Assembly (NCBI RefSeq): GCF_002911665.1
Contig: NZ_MTBP01000001.1
Location: forward strand, 1,736,001 to 1,800,000
Origin: Actinomadura rubteroloni
Lineage (GTDB): Bacteria; Actinomycetota; Actinomycetes; Streptosporangiales; Streptosporangiaceae
Direction: 5' to 3'
DNA: 64,000 nucleotides
Shown: one piece after another, positions 52,998 through 61,268 of the stretch
How the letters are laid out: the number at the start of each line of letters is the position of its first letter
How positions within the stretch are numbered: position 1 is the stretch's first letter
Notes under the pieces: model-generated
The model's input: only the letters and a program-made list of their open reading frames with translations
What the model was told of the DNA's origin: nothing
Databases searched by the model: none
Position numbers and translations under genes: made by a program

Positions 52998-53818
52998 CCG
53001 ACGCGTCCTTCCCCGGGCTGGTCGTCCCGCGCCCGAAGCTGCCGCGTCCGCGCCGCCGCGAGGTGACGCTCGCGCTGCGGACCGCCGGGCCGCTCGCCCT
53101 GCTCGGCGGCTGGTGGCTCGCGTCGGCGACCGGCGTGCTCAGCGCGGACGTCCTCGCGTCCCCGGTGACCGTCCTGGACGCCGCCCGCGAGCTGTGGTCC
53201 GACGGCCAGCTCACCGACGCGTTGCGCGTCTCGCTGACCCGCGCCGTGCTCGGCCTGGCGTTCGGGCTCGCGGCCGGGCTGCTGCTCGGCGTCGTCACCG
53301 GATTCTGGCGGCTCGGTGAGGAACTTCTGGACTCGCCGCTGCAACTGCTGCGCGCCCTGCCGTTCCTGTCGCTCGTCCCGCTGTTCATGGTGTGGTTCGG
53401 GATCGGGGAGTCCGCGCGGATCATCCTCATCGCGGTCGCCACGACGTTCCCCATGTACGTGTCGACGGCGGGCGGCGTCCGCAACGTGGACCGGCGGCTG
53501 CTGGAGGCGATGCGCTCGTTCGGGCTCGGCGGCTGGCAGCTCGTGCGGCAGGTCGTCCTGCCGGGGGCGCTGCCGTCGCTGCTCGCCGGGTTCCGGCTGT
53601 CGATGACGCTCAGCGTGATCGCGCTCATCGCCGCCGAGGAGATCAACTCGACGTCCGGGATCGGCTACCTGATGACGCAGGCCCAGAGCTTCTCGCGGAC
53701 GGACATCCTGTCGGTCTGCGTGCTCATCTACGGCGTCCTCGGCATCTGCGCCGACCTGGTCGCCCGCGCGGCCGAACGCGTCCTCATGCCCTGGCGCGTC
53801 AAGGAGGCCGCCCGATGA
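52994..53818 (+). CDS. ssuC: ABC permease, SsuC-like
   Basis: A 274-aa membrane permease with about six helices. The EAA loop that docks to the ATPase is EAMRSFGLGGWQLVRQVVLP, and the context LRALPFLSLVPLFMVWFGIG plus RLSMTLSVIALIAAEEINST is typical of the sulfonate/nitrate/taurine transporter family. It forms the channel for the SsuA-like and SsuB-like neighbours. ATGA overlaps on both sides. The gene symbol follows the family; the substrate is not proven. Confidence 0.9.
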   Translation: MTDASFPGLVVPRPKLPRPRRREVTLALRTAGPLALLGGWWLASATGVLSADVLASPVTVLDAARELWSDGQLTDALRVSLTRAVLGLAFGLAAGLLLGVVTGFWRLGEELLDSPLQLLRALPFLSLVPLFMVWFGIGESARIILIAVATTFPMYVSTAGGVRNVDRRLLEAMRSFGLGGWQLVRQVVLPGALPSLLAGFRLSMTLSVIALIAAEEINSTSGIGYLMTQAQSFSRTDILSVCVLIYGVLGICADLVARAAERVLMPWRVKEAAR

Positions 53819-54543
53819 ACATCGCGGTGCACATCGAAGGGCTGCGGCGGACGTTCGGGGCCCGGTCGGTCCTGGACGGTCTCGCGCTCGACATCCGGCG
53901 CGGCGAGTTCGTCGCCCTGCTCGGTGCGAGCGGCACGGGAAAAACGACGCTGCTCAGAATCCTGGGCGCGCTGGACCGGCCGGACGCGGGGACCGTGCTC
54001 GTCCCCGAGGCCCGGACGATCGTGTTCCAGGAGCCGCGGCTCGTCCCGTCCAAGCGCGTGCTCGGCAACGTCGTCGTCGGGCTGCCGCGCGGCGACGCGA
54101 GCCGTGAGCGCGGCCTGCGGGCGCTCGCCGAGGTGGGCCTGGCCGACCATGCCCGCGCGTGGCCGCACACGCTGTCGGGCGGCGAGGCGCAGCGGGTGGC
54201 GCTCGCGCGGGCGCTCGTCCGCGAACCCGAGCTGCTCCTGCTGGACGAGCCGTTCGCCGCGCTCGACGCGCTGACCCGGCTGAAGATGCAGGACCTCGTC
54301 GGAGACCTCGTCCGGCGGCACCGCCCGGCCGTGCTGCTGGTCACGCACGACGTGGACGAGGCCGTCCGGCTCGCCGACCGTGTCGCCGTCCTCAAGGACG
54401 GGGACCTGGTCACCGACGAGACCGTCACCAGCGAACGGCCCCGCGACGCCACCGACCCGGCGTTCACCGCGCTGCGCCGCCGCCTGCTCGCCGACCTCGG
54501 GGTCCGCGAGCCCGCACCCGTCGAGGAAGGAGCCGTCCGATGA
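53815..54543 (+). CDS. ssuB: ABC transporter ATPase, SsuB-like
   Basis: A 242-aa ABC ATPase. Walker A is GASGTGKTT, the Q-loop is IVFQEPRLVP, the signature is LSGGEAQRVALARAL, Walker B is LLLLDEPFAALD and the H-loop is LLVTHDVDEAVRLAD. All motifs are intact, and the protein is close in layout to SsuB/TauB. It powers uptake through the SsuC-like permease. ATGA overlaps at both ends. Confidence 0.92.
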   Translation: MNIAVHIEGLRRTFGARSVLDGLALDIRRGEFVALLGASGTGKTTLLRILGALDRPDAGTVLVPEARTIVFQEPRLVPSKRVLGNVVVGLPRGDASRERGLRALAEVGLADHARAWPHTLSGGEAQRVALARALVREPELLLLDEPFAALDALTRLKMQDLVGDLVRRHRPAVLLVTHDVDEAVRLADRVAVLKDGDLVTDETVTSERPRDATDPAFTALRRRLLADLGVREPAPVEEGAVR

Positions 54544-55355
54544 CCCGCGTCCACGTGGTGGCGCCGACGCGCGCCCCGGCGCCCGCCGTGCTGCCCGACT
54601 TCGTCACCGATGTCCGGCCGCCCGCGCCCGGCCCCGAGCACCGCGCGACCGGACGGGCCGCCGAGCTGGGCGGACTGTCCGGCGTGCTCGTCCCGTTCGA
54701 CCCGGGCGGGCACGACGCGCTCGTCCTCGCGGCGGCGGTGCTGCGCGACACGCGGCGGATCGGCGTGACCGTCGAGTTCTCCGCCGCCGCCGCGACGCCC
54801 GTCTACGCGGCGAAGCTGTCGGCGTCGCTGCAGCGCTACCACGCGGGACGCCTCGCGTGGTGGCTCGCGGTCGACCAGGACCCGGCCGTCGCCCGCGCGC
54901 ACGGCGACGTCCTGACCGGCCCGGCCCGCTACGAGCGCGCCGACGAGTTCCTGACCATCGCGCGCGGCGTCTGGTCCGGGCGCGGCTACAGCCGGGAGGG
55001 CGCGCACTTCGCCGTCCTGGACGGCGGCCTGCCGGACTCGCGCGTGGCCCGCCCGTTCCCGCGCGTCTGGCTGTCGGGGACGTCGCCCGAGGCGCTGGAC
55101 CTGTCCGCCCGGCACGCCGACGTCCACGTCCTGGCGCCCGGCGACGACCCGGCGCTCGTCCCCGACGGCGTCGCGGCGGCCGTCCGGCTGCCCTTCGCCG
55201 GGGACGCCGGCGCGTTCACCGACCAGCTCCGCGCCTACGAGGCGCACGGCGTGACCGAGTTCGTCGTCGACCCCGCCGACCCGGTGGCCGACGCCTACCG
55301 GCTCGCCGAACACGTCCTGCCGAGGCTCGCGAAGGAGACCGGGCATGCCGGTTGA
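54540..55355 (+). CDS. LLM-class flavin oxidoreductase, shortened
   Basis: A 271-aa luciferase-like monooxygenase. Family features are GGLSGVLVPFDPGGHDALVL, IGVTVEFSAAAATPVYAAKL, SLQRYHAGRLAWWLAVDQDP, RADEFLTIARGVWSGRGYSR and RPFPRVWLSGTSPEALDLSA. It is about 90 residues shorter than its neighbour SsuD-like enzyme: the N-terminal barrel strands are reduced and the 250-300 insertion region is missing. It may be a degenerate partner subunit or accept a different substrate. It overlaps the ATPase gene by 4 nt and the SsuD-like gene by 11 nt. Confidence 0.85.
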   Translation: MTRVHVVAPTRAPAPAVLPDFVTDVRPPAPGPEHRATGRAAELGGLSGVLVPFDPGGHDALVLAAAVLRDTRRIGVTVEFSAAAATPVYAAKLSASLQRYHAGRLAWWLAVDQDPAVARAHGDVLTGPARYERADEFLTIARGVWSGRGYSREGAHFAVLDGGLPDSRVARPFPRVWLSGTSPEALDLSARHADVHVLAPGDDPALVPDGVAAAVRLPFAGDAGAFTDQLRAYEAHGVTEFVVDPADPVADAYRLAEHVLPRLAKETGHAG

Positions 55356-56439
55356 CATCTACTGGCGCATCGCGATGGAAGGCGACGCGCCCGCGCTGCG
55401 GCTCGGCGACATCACGCGCGGCGGGTTCGGCCCGTACCGTCCGGGCGCGCTCGCCCCCGGCGCGAACGACGGGTACGGCCCGCTCGACTACATGGCCGAG
55501 GTCGCCCGCGCCACCGAGCGCGCCGGGTTCGTCGGCGGGCTGATGCCGTCGTTCCCCGAGACCGACGACCCGTGGGCCGCCGCCGCGTCGCTGACGGGGG
55601 AGACGTCCGCCTACCGGTTCATGATCGCGTTCCAGCCGGGGTTCCTGCACCCGGTGCAGGCGGCGCGCATGTCGGCGTCGCTCCAGGCGGCGACGGGCGG
55701 ACGCGTCGTCTACAACATCATCTCCGGGGGCGGCGGGCCGCAGCAGCTCTGGTGGGGCGACCGCGTGGACCACGACGACCGGTACGCCCGCACGTCGGAG
55801 TTCCTGGACGTCCTGAAAGGCGTCTGGAACGGTCCGTACGACCACGACGGCCGCTTCTACACCGTCGCGGGCGGTGCGCTGCCGCCGGATCTGCGCGGCC
55901 AGCCATTCCCGGAGATCTACTTCTCCGGGTCGTCGCCCGCCGCGATCGCCGCCGCCGGCCGCCACGCCGACTACTACCTGTCCTGGCTGGAGCCCTTCGA
56001 CGCCCTCGCCGAGAAGTTCGCGCAGGTCCGCGCGCACAGCGACACCCCGCCGAAGTTCGCCGTCCGCGTGGACGTCCTCGCCCGCGAGACCGAGGATGAG
56101 GCGTGGGAGGAGATCCGGCGCGGCTGGGCGCGCGCGTCCGACCGCGCGTCCGGCGGGACGGAGTCGGTCGGCTGGAAGCGCGGCCGTTCGTTCACCGAGG
56201 GCGCGGGCTCGTCCTACCGCGACCTGGAGGTCCAGCCGAACGTGTGGGGCGGGTTCGACCGGCTGCGCCCCGGCCCGCTGTTCGGTCTCGTCGGCGACTA
56301 CCACCAGGTCGCCGAGCGGCTGGACGAGCTGATCCGGCTCGGCGTGGACGCGTTCATCCTCGCGGGCGTCCCCCATCTCGAAGAGGCGCGGCGCGTCGGC
56401 CGCCACGTCCTGCCCCTGCTGAAAGGAAAGCTGTCATGA
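55345..56439 (+). CDS. ssuD: FMNH2-dependent alkanesulfonate monooxygenase, SsuD-like
   Basis: A 364-aa enzyme that releases sulfite from alkanesulfonates using FMNH2 and O2. It follows SsuD along its length: GYGPLDYMAEVARATERAGF, FMIAFQPGFLHPVQAARMSA, GGRVVYNIISGGGG, RYARTSEFLDVLKGVW, PEIYFSGSSPAAIAAAGRHA, DYYLSWLEP and the highly conserved LEVQPNVWGGF with GVDAFILAGVPHLEEARRVG. It needs a separate flavin reductase, not seen in this operon. Starts inside the preceding LLM gene (11-nt overlap), so expression is coupled. Confidence 0.93.
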   Translation: MPVDIYWRIAMEGDAPALRLGDITRGGFGPYRPGALAPGANDGYGPLDYMAEVARATERAGFVGGLMPSFPETDDPWAAAASLTGETSAYRFMIAFQPGFLHPVQAARMSASLQAATGGRVVYNIISGGGGPQQLWWGDRVDHDDRYARTSEFLDVLKGVWNGPYDHDGRFYTVAGGALPPDLRGQPFPEIYFSGSSPAAIAAAGRHADYYLSWLEPFDALAEKFAQVRAHSDTPPKFAVRVDVLARETEDEAWEEIRRGWARASDRASGGTESVGWKRGRSFTEGAGSSYRDLEVQPNVWGGFDRLRPGPLFGLVGDYHQVAERLDELIRLGVDAFILAGVPHLEEARRVGRHVLPLLKGKLS

Positions 56440-57338
56440 GCCTGCGCGTCGGGTACTTCCCGCAGAACAACTCGCTATGGGTGCTGCGGCACCGGGGCGT
56501 GCTGGAGCGCGCCGTCCCGGACGTGGAGTGGGTCGACCTGCGCGACCTGCCCGCCGGTGACCGTCCCGCGCCGACCGAGGGGCTGCCGTCGGTGCACGGC
56601 GACCACCTGTTCGACGGCGGCTACGACTTCATCGGCACGGGCTCCACCCCGCCCGTGACGGCGCAGGCCAAGGGCCACGACGTCGTGTACGTCGCGGTGT
56701 CGGGGCCGCGCGTGGAGAACGGGCGGATCGTCGTCCCGGCGTCCTCGCCCGTCCAGGGGCCCGCCGACCTCAAGGGCCGCCGCGTCGCGCTCGGACACGG
56801 CTCCTGGCAGACGACCCTCCTGCTGCTCGCCCTGGAGAAGGCCGGGCTGACCTGGCACGACATCGAGCCCGTCGACGCCTACGGCAACGCCGCCGAGCTG
56901 TTCCTGAACGGCGACGTCGACGCCTGGGTCGGCTCCTACCCCGACCTGACCGACGTCGAGGACCGCACCGAGGTCCGCACGGTGATCGCGACCGAGGGCC
57001 TGTTCAGCCACCGCTCGCTCTGGTTCACCAGCCGCGAGTTCGCCACCACCCGCCGGGACGAGCTGGCCGCGATCGTCGCCGCCCTCCAGGAATCCGACGC
57101 GTGGATCCGCGACAATCCGCGCGACGCCGCGACCTACTTCGCCCGCGACGACGGCGAACTGCACGCCTGGGAGCACGCCCTCCGCACCCGCCCCTGGGGC
57201 CTGCACCCGGTCGACGCGGACTTCGTCGCCGAGCAGCAGCACGCCGCCGACCTCTTCCACGCCAACGGCCTGATCCAGCGGAAGATCACCGTCGCCGACG
57301 CCGTCCTCCCCGAGGTCAACGCCCTGATCGCCCCCTGA
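56436..57338 (+). CDS. ABC-type substrate-binding protein without signal peptide
   Basis: A 300-aa SBP-fold protein with SLRVGYFPQNNSLWVLRHRG, YDFIGTGSTPPVTAQAKGHD, DLKGRRVALGHGSWQTTLLL and FLNGDVDAWVGSYPDLTDVE. These match NMT1/SsuA-type binding proteins for sulfonates or pyrimidine precursors. No signal peptide or lipobox is present and the ATG start at 56436 (after GAAAGGAAAG) overlaps the SsuD-like stop, so upstream extension is not likely. As it stands it would be cytosolic, perhaps a sensor or a second desulfinase-like protein. It is the last gene of the operon. Confidence 0.85.
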   Translation: MSLRVGYFPQNNSLWVLRHRGVLERAVPDVEWVDLRDLPAGDRPAPTEGLPSVHGDHLFDGGYDFIGTGSTPPVTAQAKGHDVVYVAVSGPRVENGRIVVPASSPVQGPADLKGRRVALGHGSWQTTLLLLALEKAGLTWHDIEPVDAYGNAAELFLNGDVDAWVGSYPDLTDVEDRTEVRTVIATEGLFSHRSLWFTSREFATTRRDELAAIVAALQESDAWIRDNPRDAATYFARDDGELHAWEHALRTRPWGLHPVDADFVAEQQHAADLFHANGLIQRKITVADAVLPEVNALIAP

Positions 57339-57359
57339 CGGATGCTCCGCGGGCCCCGG

Positions 57360-58928
57360 CTAGTGGTGGCGGGGCTTGCGGAGGACGAAGCGGTCCAGTT
57401 CCTCGTAGTTCGGTGAGCCGAGGTCGGCGCCGTAGTGCGTCACCGTGATCTCGGTGTTGCCGCCGGGGGCGTGGGGCTCGTAGTCGAAGGACGCGAAGCC
57501 GTAGGGCTTCTTCAGGTCGCGGTAGGCCGACCAGGGGGCGGGTTCGGTCGCGGTCTTGGAGGCGCGCTGGTGGCGCGGGTCTCCGGGGCCTACGTCGGTG
57601 ATGACGACGCCGTCGTTCGGTGCGTCGAACGCCGACCAGGGTGTCGCCGCCGAGTGTCCGCCGCCGCCGATGATCATGTGGACGGCGCCCTTGGTCGTGT
57701 CGATGACCGCCGCGTCGGTGGCCTGTGGGGCGGGGGTCAGCAGGGTGCTGCCGGGCAGGACGCCCTTGACCGGGAACGTCCGCTCGAAGTGGTGTTCGTG
57801 GCCCGCCAGGACCAGGTCCACGCCGTAGCGGTCGAACAGCGGCAGCCATTCGCGGCGGATGCCGAGGTCCGCGCCGTTGAAGTGCGCCGAGGACATCGCG
57901 ACCTGGTGCATGCAGACGATGATCCAGTCGATGTCCGGGTCGTGGGCGGCGGCGCGGAGCGTCCGCTCCAACCATGCCTTCTGGGCGCCGTCGCTGTAAC
58001 CGCGGATGTAGGGGTCGTAGCCCTTGGCGTCGTAGCCCGCGATGTGGTCGCGGCGGTACGCGCTGAACGCGCCGTCCTGGAGGCAGACGTCGTCGTTGTT
58101 GAGCGAGATCACCCGGATGGCGCCGACGGTGAACGCGTACCAGTTGCCGAGGAAGTCGCGCGTCCCGTTGCCGGGCAGCGCGAACCGCGTCTGGTACGCC
58201 AGGTAGCCGTGCGGCCCGTTGCCGACCTCGCTCTCGTGGTTGCCCGCGCACGGCATCCACGGACGCCGGGACGCCGACCGCTGGTTGTTCGCGAAGAACG
58301 ACCGCCACGTCTCCACCGGCGCGTCGCTCACGTTGGCGTAGCAGAGGTCGCCGTTGAGCAGGTGGAACAGCGGGTCGAGACGGTCGACGGCGTCCACGAT
58401 GTAGCCCGCGTTGGGCGTGGCGGGGCCGAGGCCCTGACCGACCTTCGCGGGGATCGCCTGGTCGCCGAAGCTCGTGAACCGGAACCCGCGCGAGCGGCCG
58501 CGCGGGGCCGTCCGGAACGCGCCCGCCAGCGGCTCCGCGCCCCGGTGCTCCACCCGGTAGGTGTAGGACGAACCGGACGCCAGCCGTGGCAGTTCCGCGT
58601 GGTAGGTGAACACCCGCTCGCCCGTCAGCGCCTCGGTGTAGACGCGCTCCTCGGCGTGGACGAGCGTGCCGAGGCCGTGGCCGGGCCGGCCGAGCCGCAC
58701 GACGGGACGGGCGACGCGCTCGGGCGCGGCCCAGGAGACCGTCATCTCGTGCGCGGCGTCCGCGCCGAACTGGAGGTGGAGCTGCTCGGGACGCGGCGCC
58801 CCGGCGGCGTCCGGGGTGGTGACGAGCGCGGCGGCGGTGCCCGTCCGTCCGAGGACCGGCGCGGCGAGGGCCGCGCCGCCCAGCCCGCGCAGCACCTGCC
58901 GGCGTCCCACACCCTGCTTTTCGGCCAT
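57360..58928 (-). CDS. Exported purple-acid-phosphatase-like metallophosphoesterase
   Basis: A 522-aa protein with a Tat-like N-terminus (GRRQVLRGLGGAALAAPVLG). An N-terminal FN3-like domain (LQFGADAAHEMTVSW, SYTYRVEHRGAEPLAGAFRT) precedes the calcineurin-like phosphatase: FTSFGDQA, LNGDLCYAN, CAGNHESE, IVCMHQVAMSS and AGHEHHFER give the two-metal site. Layout is that of bacterial purple acid phosphatases, which hydrolyse phosphomonoesters at acid pH outside the cell. ATG 58928. Convergent with the organosulfur operon and probably regulated by phosphate; no Pho box was identified. Confidence 0.92.
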   Translation of the reverse strand: MAEKQGVGRRQVLRGLGGAALAAPVLGRTGTAAALVTTPDAAGAPRPEQLHLQFGADAAHEMTVSWAAPERVARPVVRLGRPGHGLGTLVHAEERVYTEALTGERVFTYHAELPRLASGSSYTYRVEHRGAEPLAGAFRTAPRGRSRGFRFTSFGDQAIPAKVGQGLGPATPNAGYIVDAVDRLDPLFHLLNGDLCYANVSDAPVETWRSFFANNQRSASRRPWMPCAGNHESEVGNGPHGYLAYQTRFALPGNGTRDFLGNWYAFTVGAIRVISLNNDDVCLQDGAFSAYRRDHIAGYDAKGYDPYIRGYSDGAQKAWLERTLRAAAHDPDIDWIIVCMHQVAMSSAHFNGADLGIRREWLPLFDRYGVDLVLAGHEHHFERTFPVKGVLPGSTLLTPAPQATDAAVIDTTKGAVHMIIGGGGHSAATPWSAFDAPNDGVVITDVGPGDPRHQRASKTATEPAPWSAYRDLKKPYGFASFDYEPHAPGGNTEITVTHYGADLGSPNYEELDRFVLRKPRHH

Positions 58929-59050
58929 GCCGCCTCCTCGGTCGCGATCCCGCCGGAAACGATCGGCCGCGCGGATGAGCGCCGCGTGACGCCGCGCTCC
59001 CGGCGAGGTGAACAGGCGATGCCGCGCCCGAACTGGGGCAGGATGTTCGG

Positions 59051-59992
59051 ATGCTGCATCTGCGGACCATCACGCCGACGGACCGGACGGAGGAGGTCTG
59101 CCGGATCCTCGCCGACGACCCGGGCACCACGAACGTCATGGTGTTCCCGGACGCGGCGCGCCGGCCGCCCGGCGACGTCGTCATGTGCGACGTCGCGCGC
59201 GAGGCGGCCAACGACGTCATCGCCGCGCTGCGCGACCTCGGCCTGGACCGGGACGGCTCGATCGCGCTGGAGCGCATCGACGTGTCGATCTCGGCGGCGG
59301 CCGACGCGGCGGAGGAACGGGCGCCCGGCCACGGCGACGACGCGGTCGTCTGGGAGGAACTGGACCGCCGCATGGCCGAGGAGGCGCGGCTGACCTGGGC
59401 GTTCGTCGCGTTCCTCGCGCTGGCGACCCAGCTCGCCGGGATCGCCGCGCTGATCGACTCCTCGATCCTCATCGTCGGCGCGATGGTGCTCGGGCCGGAG
59501 TTCGGCGCGGTCGCGGCCGTCTCGCACGGGCTGCTGCGCCGGGACGGCCGCCGGATCCTGCGGGCGCTCGGCGTGCTCGCGGCGGGGTTCGCGATCGCGG
59601 TGGCCGTCACGTTCGTGTGCGCGCTCGTCGCGCGCTGGACGGGGATCATCGGCCCGGACGGGCTGCCCGACGACCGTCCGCAGACCGGGTTCGTCTACCA
59701 CCCCGACCGGTGGTCGTTCATCGTCGCGGTCCTGGCGGGCGCGGCGGGCGTGCTGTCGCTGACGGCCGGGAAGTCGTCCGCGCTGGTCGGCGTGTTCATC
59801 TCGGTGACGACGGTGCCCGCCGCCGGGAACATCGCGGTCGCGGCGGCGCTGTCGCGGGACGGCGAGATCCGCGGCTCGGCGGTCCAGCTCGGCGTGAACC
59901 TGCTCGGGATGGTCCTCGCCGGGACGGCCACGCTCGCCGTCCAGAAGATCGGGTGGTCGCTCGTCCGGCGCGCTCCCCGCCGCAGGACGTAG
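59051..59992 (+). CDS. DUF389 membrane protein
   Basis: A 313-aa DUF389 protein. A 100-residue cytosolic N-terminal domain (EEVCRILADDPGTTNVMVFP, VVMCDVAREAANDVIAALRD) precedes about six membrane helices, with the conserved AALIDSSILIVGAMVLGPEF and VYHPDRWSFIVAVLAGAAG, and GNIAVAAALSRDGEIRGSAV near the end. Family function is not firmly known; transport or lipid-related roles have been suggested. Start ATG 59051 lacks an obvious Shine-Dalgarno. Confidence 0.9.
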   Translation: MLHLRTITPTDRTEEVCRILADDPGTTNVMVFPDAARRPPGDVVMCDVAREAANDVIAALRDLGLDRDGSIALERIDVSISAAADAAEERAPGHGDDAVVWEELDRRMAEEARLTWAFVAFLALATQLAGIAALIDSSILIVGAMVLGPEFGAVAAVSHGLLRRDGRRILRALGVLAAGFAIAVAVTFVCALVARWTGIIGPDGLPDDRPQTGFVYHPDRWSFIVAVLAGAAGVLSLTAGKSSALVGVFISVTTVPAAGNIAVAAALSRDGEIRGSAVQLGVNLLGMVLAGTATLAVQKIGWSLVRRAPRRRT

Positions 59993-60053
59993 GCCGAAAG
60001 ACCGGGCCGTCCGCCCGATCCGGCGCCCCGCCCGCGCGGCCTAGCGTCGGTGC

Positions 60054-60449
60054 ATGGACGTTCCCGAGCATTACAAGAACGCGGTGATCCCGCACATCAT
60101 GGTCGGCGACGCGGCGGCGGCGATCGACTTCTACCGGCGGGCGTTCGGCGCGTCCGAGCTGTTCCGGCTGGACGGCGGGACGGGCCGGATCGTCCACGCC
60201 GAGATCTCCGTCGCCGGTTCGACGCTCATGCTCGGCGACCCCGAGCCGCCCTTCGCGCCGCCCGGCGCGACGACGCCCGTGGCACTGCACGTCTACGTCC
60301 CGGACGTGGACGCGCTGACGGAGCGGGCGGTGGCGGCGGGCGCCGAACTCCTCGCCGCGCCCGCCGACATGCCCTACGGCGCCCGCCAGTCCATGCTCCG
60401 CGACCCGTTCGCCCACATCTGGATCTTCCTGACGCCGCTGGACGCCTGA
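60054..60449 (+). CDS. VOC-family PhnB-like protein
   Basis: A 131-aa VOC protein of the PhnB/glyoxalase-like group: NAVIPHIMVGDAAAAIDFYR, RAFGASELFRLDGG, IVHAEISVAGSTLMLGDPEP, VALHVYVPDVDALTERAVAA and MPYGARQSMLRDPFAHIWIF. The histidine and glutamate metal ligands are partly kept. It may be a small enzyme or binding protein; substrate unknown. TAGCGT (60042-60047) lies 6 nt before ATG 60054 with no Shine-Dalgarno, consistent with a leaderless transcript. Confidence 0.9.
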   Translation: MDVPEHYKNAVIPHIMVGDAAAAIDFYRRAFGASELFRLDGGTGRIVHAEISVAGSTLMLGDPEPPFAPPGATTPVALHVYVPDVDALTERAVAAGAELLAAPADMPYGARQSMLRDPFAHIWIFLTPLDA

Positions 60450-60503
60450 CGCCCCGTGTTACCGTCATTCCGGACTTATCCCCTTACGTCCAGGGAGTGC
60501 CGG

Positions 60504-61268
60504 GTGCCGGTCGACCATCTGGTGATACTGCTCCTCGCGGCCCTCGCCGCGGGCTGGGTGGACGCCGTCGTCGGCGGCGGCGGGCTGATCCAACTCCCCG
60601 CGCTGCTGCTGCTCGGGCCGTCCGCGCCGGTCGCCGCGCTCGCGACGAACAAGCTCGGCTCGATCGCCGGGACGTCCTCGGCCGCCGTCGCCTACCTGCG
60701 CCGCGCCCGCCCGGACCTGCGCGTCGCGGGACCGGCGGCGCTGCTCGCGGTCGCGTGCGCGGCGGGCGGGGCGCTGTGCGCGGCGGCGCTGTCGGCGGAC
60801 GTGCTGAAACCGGTCGTCCTCGCCGTCCTGCTCGCGGTCGCCGTGATCGTCGTGCTCAACCCGAGGCTCGGCCGCGAGGCCCGCGACGTGCCGCGGACGC
60901 GCCGCAGGATCGCCGCCGCCGTGGCCGTCCCCGGCGTCGTCATCGCCTTCTACGACGGGCTGGTCGGACCCGGGACGGGCACGTTCCTAGTCCTCGCGTT
61001 CACCGCGCTGCTCGGCTCGGACTTCGTCCGCGCGTCCGCCAACGCCAAGATCATCAACACCGGCACCAACCTCGGCGCGCTGCTGGTGTTCGGCGCGCAG
61101 GGCCACATCCTGTGGGCGCTCGGGCTCGCCATGGGCGCGTGCAACGTCGTCGGCGCGCAGGTCGGCGCGCGGATGGCGATCAGCCGGGGCACCGGGTTCG
61201 TCCGGGCCGTCCTGCTGTGCGTCGTGACGGCGCTCGTCCTCAAGCTCGGCGCCGAGCAGTTCGCCTAG
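60504..61268 (+). CDS. TauE/SafE-type anion exporter
   Basis: A 254-aa membrane protein with about eight helices. The family repeats are LAAGWVDAVVGGGGLIQLPA, ALATNKLGSIAGTSSAAVAY, YDGLVGPGTGTFLVLAFTAL and ANAKIINTGTNLGALLVFGA. TauE/SafE proteins export sulfite or sulfoacetate and related anions. The sulfite released by the organosulfur operon about 3 kb away could be its substrate, which is inference. GTG 60504 has CAGGGAG upstream. Its stop shares CTAG with the stop of the convergent glycosidase gene. Confidence 0.88.
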   Translation: MPVDHLVILLLAALAAGWVDAVVGGGGLIQLPALLLLGPSAPVAALATNKLGSIAGTSSAAVAYLRRARPDLRVAGPAALLAVACAAGGALCAAALSADVLKPVVLAVLLAVAVIVVLNPRLGREARDVPRTRRRIAAAVAVPGVVIAFYDGLVGPGTGTFLVLAFTALLGSDFVRASANAKIINTGTNLGALLVFGAQGHILWALGLAMGACNVVGAQVGARMAISRGTGFVRAVLLCVVTALVLKLGAEQFA

